Source: UBA9620 sp965220695
GTDB lineage: Bacteria; Acidobacteriota; Vicinamibacteria; Vicinamibacterales; UBA8438
Length of the DNA: 64,000 nucleotides
Direction: 5' to 3'
Assembly (NCBI GenBank): GCA_965220695.1
Contig: OZ244838.1
Coordinates: forward strand, 1,860,001 to 1,924,000
Shown piece after piece: positions 57,749-64,000 of the stretch; position 1 is the first letter of the stretch; every line of letters starts with the position of its first letter. The position numbers were made by a program, and so were the translations under genes. Under the pieces are notes generated by a model, which worked only from the letters and a program-made list of their open reading frames with translations, ran no database searches and was not told the DNA's origin.

Positions 57749-58537
57749 TTAGCCGGTACCGTCGGATGGGAAGAGCGTCTTGAACGCTGCCGTCGTCTTT
57801 ACGCGCAGCTCTTCCGGCGAAACCCCGCGGACCCTGGCCAGCATATCGCCGACCCGGCCGATCCAGGCCGGCTCGTTCCGTTTACCTCGATGCGGTACCG
57901 GGGCCAGATACGGTGCGTCCGTTTCTGCCAGAAGACGGTCATCCGGCACGCTCACGGCCGCCGCCCGCACGGAATCGGCCGCCTTGAAGGTCACGATGCC
58001 GGAAAACGACACATGAAACCCCAGTTCGACTGACCGGCGCGCCATCGCCGCGTCCCCGGTAAAGCAATGAAAGATCCCCTTCACCGGCGCCCCGTCCTCG
58101 GTCAGGAGCGTGAACGTGTCGTCGTTCGCATCGCGGGTGTGGATCACGATCGGCAGCCCGAGCACACGGGCCAACCGGATCTGCCGCCTGAACACCGCGC
58201 GCTGTACGTCACGCGGCGCATAGTCATAATGGTAGTCCAGTCCGATCTCACCGATGGCGCAGGCGCCTGGCCGCGCGGCAATGGCCGCCCGCACATGCGG
58301 TTCCACGTCATCGATCCGCCCGGCGAACCGCCCCGCCTGATGCGGGTGGATACCGACGGCGAACCGCACCGCCGGCCAGGCGGCCGCGACCCGTTGCGCG
58401 CGAATCGTCTCGGCGTCACTGGTCGCGTCGAGAATGCACAACGCCGCGGCGACGCCGGCCCCGCGGGCGCGGTCAATCACGGCGTCGAGGTCTTGCTCGA
58501 ACGCCTCGTCCGCCAAATGACAATGCGAGTCAATCAC
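57749..58537 (-). CDS. TatD-family metal-dependent DNase
   Basis: TIM-barrel metallohydrolase of 262 residues with 3'-exonuclease or D-aminoacyl-tRNA deacylase-like relatives. Family motifs are MIDSHCHLADEAF (first His pair), GEIGLDYHYD (metal Glu), PIVIHTRDANDDT, GIFHCFTGDAAMAR, LLAETDAPYLAPVPHRGKRN. The gene follows metG by 26 bases, the order seen in many bacteria. Confidence 0.94.
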   Translation of the reverse strand: MIDSHCHLADEAFEQDLDAVIDRARGAGVAAALCILDATSDAETIRAQRVAAAWPAVRFAVGIHPHQAGRFAGRIDDVEPHVRAAIAARPGACAIGEIGLDYHYDYAPRDVQRAVFRRQIRLARVLGLPIVIHTRDANDDTFTLLTEDGAPVKGIFHCFTGDAAMARRSVELGFHVSFSGIVTFKAADSVRAAAVSVPDDRLLAETDAPYLAPVPHRGKRNEPAWIGRVGDMLARVRGVSPEELRVKTTAAFKTLFPSDGTG

Positions 58538-58563
58538 GAGGCGCAGATCCTCGCCATGTAGCG

Positions 58564-60561
58564 TCAGCGTACGCGTGAGCCTGGTGGCGCCTGCCCGGGA
58601 TCGTCCAGGGTCAACAGCACCGGCTCACCGGCAGGATCGGTTGCGGCCAGCAGCATGCCGTCCGATTCGACCCCCATCAGTGTGGCCTTCTCGAGATTTG
58701 CCACGACAACCACCGACCGGCCCACCAGCGTATCCGGTCGATACGCCCGCGCAATGCCGGCAACCAGGGTCCGCTCTTCGGCGCCGAGACTGACGGTCAC
58801 CTTCAACAGTTTCCGGGATTTCGGAATCGCCTCGGCGGTCACGACCTTTGCCACGCGTAACGTCACCTTCATGAAATCGTCGAACGGTATGCGCGTCTCG
58901 ATCGTTCCGGCCGCCGGCTGGACTGCCGCCGGTTCCGGTCGCGCGGTGTCGTCCGCCGGCCCTGTTGCCGGCGGTGTCTCTATCTCGCTCGTCATGTCCT
59001 CACCTGTTCTCCTTGCCGTCACCGGCTCGCCCACGGCGGCGACGGACGCCTCGAGCCGCGGCCAAAGCGGCGTCCCCTTGATGATCTCCCGCTCCGCGGT
59101 CGACCAACGAGCATCCCGATCCAGCCGCCAGCCGGCCGCCGGACCGGTCTGTCCCATCCGCCGCAGGATCTCCGCGCACGACGCCGGCATGACCGGCCAC
59201 AGCAGCAGCGCGGCGATGCGAACCGCCTCGACCATCTCGAACAGTGCCTGATCGAGCTCAGCCGCCCGGTCCGACCGCTTGGCCAGCGCCCACGGCTCGG
59301 AACGCGTGATGAACTCATTGGTCGCGTCGATCAACTCGAACGCCGCCGCCACGCCGGTATGCAACTTGTACTCGTCCATCGCCACTCGGTAGCGCCGGAC
59401 AATCAGCGCCGCCCGCTCCGCCAGCCGCGGTGCCGCGCCCGGTGCCGGCGCCACCACACGGCCAGCCCGATATCGATGCACCATGGCGGCCACCCGATTG
59501 ACGAGGTTGCCGAGATTGTTCGCCAGATCGACGTTGTAGTGCTCTTCGAAGCGTTCCCAGGTGAAATCCCCATCCTGACCGTATGCAATCTCCTTGACCA
59601 GATACAGTCGCAGTGGATCGGGGCCGAGTCGATCAGCCGCCTCCAGCGGATCGACGCTCGTGCCGAGCGACTTGCTCATGCGCTGGCCCTGCCAGTTCAC
59701 CCACCCGTGACCGAACACCCGCCGCGGCAGGGGGACGCCAGCGCTCATCAGCATCGCCGGCCAGACCACCGCGTGGAACCGCACGATGTCCTTGCCGACG
59801 ATATGCACGTCCGCCGGCCACCAGTCCTTGAACCGCGCCTCGTCCGTGCCGTAACCGACTGCCGCGATGTAGTTGATCAGTGCGTCGAACCACACATAGA
59901 CCACGCTCGACGGATCGAACGGCAGAGGAATGCCCCAGCTTTGACCCGTGCGGCTGACCGAGATGTCATCGAGTCCGCGTTCCAGCAGACGCAGCATCTC
60001 GTTCCGCCGCACCTCTGGCTGCAGAAATCCTGGATGGGCCGCATAGTGCTCAAGCAGCCGGTCGCGGTATCTCGACAACCGGAAGAAATGGTTCTTTTCC
60101 TTGATCCAGTCCGGTCGGGTCTGATGAATGGGACAGTCGCCGCCGACCAGATCCTTGTCCTGCTTGAACGCCTCGCAGGAGACGCAGTACCAGCCTTCGT
60201 ACTCACCCTCGTAGAGGTCCCCCGCGTCGGCAATCCGCTGCACCAGCGTGGTCACGGCCACGCGGTGCCGGTCTTCGGTGGTCCGGATAAAATCGTCGAA
60301 CGACACGTCGAGCTTCGCCCAGACCTCGCGGAATACCTTTTCCATCTGGTCACAGAACGCGAGCGGCTCAATCCCCTTGTCGCGCGCCCGCTGATACACG
60401 TTCTGCGAGTGTTCGTCGGTCCCCATGACGAATCGAACCGGCATGCCGCAGAGGCGCCGATAGCGGGCAATCACGTCGGCGCAGATCTTCTCGTAGGCAG
60501 TCCCCAGATGGGGCCGGCTATTCACGTAGTCGATCGCCGTCGTGAGATAGAAACGCGACAT
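58564..60561 (-). CDS. metG: Methionyl-tRNA synthetase with C-terminal tRNA-binding domain
   Basis: Charges tRNA-Met. In 665 residues the class I signature appears as NSRPHLGTAYEK near residue 14 and RMSKSLG (KMSKS). The zinc knuckle is CVSC followed by GDCPIH, so one usual Cys is His. An anticodon-binding helical domain follows, then a linker of about 70 residues and a EMAP-II-like tRNA-binding domain at the C-terminus (FDDFMKVTLRVAKV, TLVAGIARAYRP). It is followed by tatD. Confidence 0.96.
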   Translation of the reverse strand: MSRFYLTTAIDYVNSRPHLGTAYEKICADVIARYRRLCGMPVRFVMGTDEHSQNVYQRARDKGIEPLAFCDQMEKVFREVWAKLDVSFDDFIRTTEDRHRVAVTTLVQRIADAGDLYEGEYEGWYCVSCEAFKQDKDLVGGDCPIHQTRPDWIKEKNHFFRLSRYRDRLLEHYAAHPGFLQPEVRRNEMLRLLERGLDDISVSRTGQSWGIPLPFDPSSVVYVWFDALINYIAAVGYGTDEARFKDWWPADVHIVGKDIVRFHAVVWPAMLMSAGVPLPRRVFGHGWVNWQGQRMSKSLGTSVDPLEAADRLGPDPLRLYLVKEIAYGQDGDFTWERFEEHYNVDLANNLGNLVNRVAAMVHRYRAGRVVAPAPGAAPRLAERAALIVRRYRVAMDEYKLHTGVAAAFELIDATNEFITRSEPWALAKRSDRAAELDQALFEMVEAVRIAALLLWPVMPASCAEILRRMGQTGPAAGWRLDRDARWSTAEREIIKGTPLWPRLEASVAAVGEPVTARRTGEDMTSEIETPPATGPADDTARPEPAAVQPAAGTIETRIPFDDFMKVTLRVAKVVTAEAIPKSRKLLKVTVSLGAEERTLVAGIARAYRPDTLVGRSVVVVANLEKATLMGVESDGMLLAATDPAGEPVLLTLDDPGQAPPGSRVR

Positions 60562-60594
60562 CAGAGCCCCTCGGCGACAGTGCGATATATCCGT

Positions 60595-61854
60595 TCAGGA
60601 CGCACTGCCGTTCACGGTCGATTCGCCGTCGGGTGGTCCGCTAGCGGGAGCTGGCACCAGCGCGAGGAGACCGGCGTCCTGATAGGCCTTGACGGCGGCC
60701 GCCTGTACTTCCTTGACGGACACACCATGGGTTGCCGACAGGCGCGCGCAATCGTCGAACTCCGGAGACACGTTGACGACCACGGCGTTGTGCCATGCGA
60801 CCTTGCACCGCACCTCGCCGAACCGTGTGGAAACGGGCGCCAACTCCCGGCGCAGCGTCTCGCGCTGGCAGACACGGTATCGCACGCCGAGGGTCGTCGA
60901 CTCGCGGAACAATGTCGCGCTCAGCTCCTCGCGCTTCGCCGGCGGCGCCAGCACCGTGACATGGGTGGCCGGACGGTTCTTTTTCATCTGGACGGGGGTG
61001 TAGAACACTTCGACGGCGCCGGCCGCATACAAGCGGTCCATGAGGGCGCCGAAGAGCTCCGGGGTCATATCGTCGATCTCGCATTCCAGGACGGTGATGT
61101 GGTCGCCCGCGCCGACACCGTGCGCCTCGCCCAGCAGGACACGCAGCACGTTCGGGAATCCCTGCGGGTCACGGGTGCCGGCGCCGTAGCCGATGCGCTC
61201 GATCCTCATCGGCGGCAGGGCCTCGTACCCATCCGCGAACTCGGTCACGAGTAGCGCCCCAGTGGGTGTCAGCAACTCTACAGGCGGTCCCGCGGCGTAC
61301 ACCGGTACACCGGACATCAGCGCGGCGGTCGCCGGCGCGGGTACCGGCAGCGTCCCGTGCTCGCAGGTCACGGTGCCGCTCCCCAGATTGACCGGCGAGG
61401 CGACGATGCGGTCGGCGCCGAACCACTCGAGGGCGAACACCCCTCCGACGATATCGACGATGGAGTCGAGCGCGCCGACTTCATGGAGGTGCACCCGCTC
61501 TACCGGCATCCGATGAATCGCCGCCTCCGTTTCCGCCAGCCGCGTGAACAACCGATTGGCTCGCGCCTTGGATGCCTCAGTCAACGCCGACCGATCGACC
61601 AGCCGCGTGATGCCCGGCAGATGGCGGTGCCGGTGCGTGCCCGACGCGGCGCCGGTCTCGGCAACGACGAACTTTGTCGCCGCGATACCCGACCGACTCA
61701 CCCGTTCGACCGAAACAGAGCATTGATCGTCAAGGGCCAGACTGCCGAGCGCCTCACGCAAGCGATCGAAGGGCAGACCGGCATCGAGTAACGCTCCGAT
61801 CAGCATGTCTCCGGAAGCACCGGAAAAGCAGTCAAGATACAGAATGCGAGGCAT
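60595..61854 (-). CDS. larC: Nickel-pincer cofactor biosynthesis protein LarC
   Basis: CTP-dependent cyclometallase inserting nickel into the pincer nucleotide of lactate racemase. The protein of 419 residues spans the full LarC1+LarC2 length without the frameshift known in some species: ILYLDCFSGASGDMLIGALL at the N-terminus, RVHLHEVGALDSIVDIVG with its His-rich motif, CEHGTLPVPAPATAALMSG and, in the second half, VLECEIDDMTPELFGALMD and MKKNRPATHVTVLA. No larA, larB or larE gene is in the window, so its partners must be elsewhere or it serves another LarA homologue. Confidence 0.93.
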   Translation of the reverse strand: MPRILYLDCFSGASGDMLIGALLDAGLPFDRLREALGSLALDDQCSVSVERVSRSGIAATKFVVAETGAASGTHRHRHLPGITRLVDRSALTEASKARANRLFTRLAETEAAIHRMPVERVHLHEVGALDSIVDIVGGVFALEWFGADRIVASPVNLGSGTVTCEHGTLPVPAPATAALMSGVPVYAAGPPVELLTPTGALLVTEFADGYEALPPMRIERIGYGAGTRDPQGFPNVLRVLLGEAHGVGAGDHITVLECEIDDMTPELFGALMDRLYAAGAVEVFYTPVQMKKNRPATHVTVLAPPAKREELSATLFRESTTLGVRYRVCQRETLRRELAPVSTRFGEVRCKVAWHNAVVVNVSPEFDDCARLSATHGVSVKEVQAAAVKAYQDAGLLALVPAPASGPPDGESTVNGSAS

Positions 61855-61889
61855 GACGTGCGGCTGCCGACGCGCCCGTCTCGAGGCGG

Positions 61890-62558
61890 TCAGATCCGTC
61901 CCATCTCTCTGAAACTACAGTACTTCGCATCGGCCAGCACGAGGTGATCGACGACCTCGATGCCCATGAGTCGGCCAGCCTCGACCAACCGCGCCGTCAG
62001 CGCCGCATCCTCGCCGCTCGGCGTCGGATCTCCCGACGGGTGGTTATGAAACAGCACAATCGCCGCCGCGCCGCCGCCGGCCGCCTCGCGAAACACTTCG
62101 CGCGGGTGCACCAGACTCGCGTCCAGGGTCCCAATCGACAGCACCGCCGTTCTCAGGACGCGATGCTTGGTGTCCAGGAGCACGATACCGAACTGTTCGA
62201 CTGCTCGCGCGCCGTACCCCGGTAGCAGATACGACGCCACGTCCCGCGGTGACCCGAACTGGACCCGGTCGGCCGGCACCCGCACCAGCGTCCGACGGCC
62301 CAACTCCACCGCCGCAAGAATCTGTGACGCCTTCGCCGCACCAATACCCTTGAGACGACACAGATCACCCCGGGACTGACGGGTCAACCCGTGCACGCCA
62401 CGGACATGCTCGAGCACCTCGTTCGCGACATCGATGGCGCTCATTGCCTGGAAGCCGTGGCCGAGAATGATGGCCAGCAACTCGTTGTCGCCCAGACCTG
62501 ACGGCCCGAGACGTTCAAGCTTTTCACGGGGTCGGTCGTGAGGCGCGAGCAACTTCAT
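61890..62558 (-). CDS. radC: RadC-family JAB/MPN protein
   Basis: Protein of 222 residues with an N-terminal UPF0758 helical region (HDRPREKLERLGPSGLGDNE) including a helix-hairpin-helix (LCRLKGIGAAKASQILAAVE), and a C-terminal MPN domain with HNHPSGDPTPSGED, the JAMM metal motif. Despite the name a role in DNA repair is not proven. The ATG at 62558 is chosen; the same frame has an ATG at 62627 (MADRHG-like). It is followed at 36 bases by larC. Confidence 0.92.
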   Translation of the reverse strand: MKLLAPHDRPREKLERLGPSGLGDNELLAIILGHGFQAMSAIDVANEVLEHVRGVHGLTRQSRGDLCRLKGIGAAKASQILAAVELGRRTLVRVPADRVQFGSPRDVASYLLPGYGARAVEQFGIVLLDTKHRVLRTAVLSIGTLDASLVHPREVFREAAGGGAAAIVLFHNHPSGDPTPSGEDAALTARLVEAGRLMGIEVVDHLVLADAKYCSFREMGRI

Positions 62559-62845
62559 CGTACCACAGTGGTCCCGGTACGGAGGTTCCGCGCCGCCGTC
62601 AACGACGATCCCATGCCTGTCTGCCATGCAAGAAACGCTCGCACTCGCCAACCACCCGCGTCGGTGCCATGCACCGTACGAGTACGAGATTCCTGCACAT
62701 CCCACAGGGCGGAGGGACCGAAAAGCCTGCACTGTCATCGCCGGCGGCAGCGCCCCGCGTCGTACCGGGACCGGCGGCGCGACCGGTGCGATACCGGACC
62801 GTCGCCGTCGGCGGCCAGACGATCTCCCGAAGCAATGGCGTTCGT

Positions 62846-63634
62846 TCACCCGAGCCAACGACCGGCCAGCACCACTTCGGCCCAACCGGTCAACCGAATG
62901 CCGTCGTTGGTCCAGGCCACATGTTGCGTGCCCCCGGGTGACACGACGTCGACCTGTCGGGAGGCGCCGCCGTGGACCGCCGCCGCCACGGCGCTGGCGC
63001 ACGCGCCGGTGCCGGACGCCGCCGTCGGCCCGACCCCGCGCTCCCAGATCAGGATGCGGAGTCGCGTGGGGGATTCCACGTCGACCAGTTCGACATTCGA
63101 ACCGGCGGGAAACGCCGGATGCGTGGCGAGCGCCCGCCCGACGCGCTGCAACTGCTCCTCGTTGACGGGCCGGCCCAGCACGACGCACTGCGGGTTGCCC
63201 ACCGACAGATCGACCACGTCGATCTCCTCTCCATCGACCCGCAGCGCCCGCCGCCGGATGCCCGTCGGCCGACCCATCAGCGCCTCGAAGGTCAACCGCG
63301 CCCCGGCCGACTCGACCAGCGTCAGGGGCACCGCTCCCGCATCGGTGTCGATCACCATCTCGCGCGTACCGGACCGTTCCCGCGCAACGATGGCCGCCAA
63401 GCACCTCACCGCGTTGCCTGACACCTCGGCCACGCCGCCGTCAGCGTTATACAGCGTCATCGCGGCGCCGGCCGCGGTCGGCGCGTGCAACACGAGACCG
63501 TCGGCGCCGACACCGGTGTGACGGTCGCACATGCGCCGCGCAAGCGCGGACCTGTCCGTCACAGGAATCTGCCCGCGCGGCGCGAACAGGAAGTCGTTAC
63601 CGTAGGCGTGCGCCTTGATGAGATCGATTGACAT
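62846..63634 (-). CDS. dapF: Diaminopimelate epimerase
   Basis: Converts LL- to meso-diaminopimelate for lysine and peptidoglycan. In 262 residues it shows HAYGNDFLFAP at the N-terminus, GVGADGLVLHAP, NADGGVAEVSGNAVRCLAA and GVGPTAASGTGACASAVAA. The second catalytic Cys (in GTGACASA) is present, but the first, normally the C of CGNG, is Ser in VSGNAVRC. Other DapF variants with this change may exist, so function is probable but should be confirmed. The 287-base gap to radC holds nothing recognisable. Confidence 0.88.
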   Translation of the reverse strand: MSIDLIKAHAYGNDFLFAPRGQIPVTDRSALARRMCDRHTGVGADGLVLHAPTAAGAAMTLYNADGGVAEVSGNAVRCLAAIVARERSGTREMVIDTDAGAVPLTLVESAGARLTFEALMGRPTGIRRRALRVDGEEIDVVDLSVGNPQCVVLGRPVNEEQLQRVGRALATHPAFPAGSNVELVDVESPTRLRILIWERGVGPTAASGTGACASAVAAAVHGGASRQVDVVSPGGTQHVAWTNDGIRLTGWAEVVLAGRWLG

Positions 63635-63659
63635 TCAACCGCCTGTCATGCGCCGACCT

Positions 63660-64000
63660 AGTGCTTAGTCACGTCAAAATGTTAGGATAGACGGACTTGA
63701 GTTTACGGCGCGCATCGTCGACCTGCATCTGCCAGTCGACACCGCGTTGCGTAGCAGTGACGTCGGTGGACCACGCCGACACTTCGCCGTGCAGCGTCTC
63801 GAGGTCGCCGATGCGGCGCCCGTCCAGGCATTGACGCGTCATCGAACTCAGTTCATTCTCGGCGATGTTCAGCCAGCTCCCGTGCTTCGGCGTGTAGCAG
63901 AACTCCAGGCGACGAACCAGTTCCCGAGCCCGGGCCGGCTCGAACACCTCGTAGAAGGCGCCGGGCGTGTGCGTGTTGAGGTTGTCGCACACCAGGGTGA
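63660..64000 (-). mobile_element. IS630-type insertion sequence, right-hand end only
   Basis: The transposase gene above marks an insertion sequence whose end must lie between its stop at 63669 and the dapF start at 63634. The terminal inverted repeat and TA target duplication cannot be checked because the other end is outside the window. Confidence 0.7.
63669..64000 (-). CDS. IS630-family transposase, C-terminal part, cut by window end
   Basis: The last 110 residues of a DDE transposase. The catalytic segments are VCDNLNTHTPGAFYEVF (second Asp), YTPKHGSWLNIAENELSS (third catalytic Glu with the usual HGSWLN context), followed by a C-terminal helical region. This pattern is of the IS630/Tc1-mariner group. 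Its N-terminal half lies beyond 64000. It ends 35 bases upstream of dapF, and the stop is TGA at 63669-63671. Confidence 0.92.
   Translation of the reverse strand, partial: TLVCDNLNTHTPGAFYEVFEPARARELVRRLEFCYTPKHGSWLNIAENELSSMTRQCLDGRRIGDLETLHGEVSAWSTDVTATQRGVDWQMQVDDARRKLKSVYPNILT

Noticed and set aside
62599..62835. Minus-strand frame between radC and dapF
   Set aside because: Arg/Pro/Gly-rich, without ribosome site or recognisable domain; most likely chance.

Overview
The window is a 64 kb piece of a GC-rich bacterial chromosome with strong G/C preference at third codon positions. The gene content is Gram-negative: a TolC/MacA/MacB-type efflux set, many Sec, Tat and lipoprotein signals, multiheme c-type cytochromes, and secreted beta-propellers that begin with a WPxFRG motif. 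That mix, together with large FtsX/MacB-like permeases, cytochrome c fused to other modules and many secreted hydrolases, suggests Acidobacteriota, probably class Vicinamibacteria. This is inference from gene style, not from a marker-gene comparison.

Layout. 1-4893 (+): efflux operon (end of a TolC-like gene, MacA-like adaptor, ABC ATPase, FtsX permease) followed by a Gly-rich secreted protein. 4981-10619 (-): small secreted protein, folK, a DksA/TraR-type zinc protein, then a tesA-ybbA-ybbP-like set (GDSL lipoprotein, ABC ATPase, giant permease). 10784-13843 (+): cstA, a small protein ending in Cys-Cys, and an ArsA-family ATPase. 13853-20001: ahcY (-), M61 peptidase and lipoprotein PCMT (+), Mrp-type Fe-S ATPase and a degenerate DnaJ-like protein (-). 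20002-21295: short uncharacterised genes around a cluster of DnaA-box-like 9-mers beside an AT-rich inverted repeat. 21360-33408: mostly exported enzymes (asparaginase, SMP-30 lactonase-like, acetamidase/formamidase, MBL hydrolase, serine hydrolase, metallophosphoesterase) and three WPxFRG propellers. 33420-44883: repeats, a propeller/cytochrome fusion, TPR and NHL proteins, an FKBP, an endostatin-like lectin, an eight-heme cytochrome with a membrane partner, and a cytochrome c/copper-monooxygenase-like fusion. 45203-48883 (+): pntAA-pntAB-pntB plus an ABC ATPase. 48925-52690: YbdK-type ligase, NfeD-like protein, sugar-nucleotide epimerase, amidohydrolase. 52766-53177 (-): RNase P RNA. 53235-63634 (-): housekeeping genes (sigma-54 regulator, ligA, polyprenyl synthase, tatD, metG, larC, radC, dapF). 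The window ends in a partial IS630 transposase.

The organism looks aerobic or respiratory with a heavily equipped periplasm. No CRISPR array, prophage or obvious defence island was seen. No tRNA was recognised by eye. The most distinctive signals are (i) a short dispersed repeat, TAGCAGCCCGTGG on the minus strand, whose TAG is the stop codon of three unrelated genes; (ii) a second dispersed element present twice, with a hairpin preserved by a compensatory change; (iii) the DnaA-box-like cluster; (iv) the CstA / CC-tail / ArsA triad; and (v) a PntB that seems to need a CTG start.
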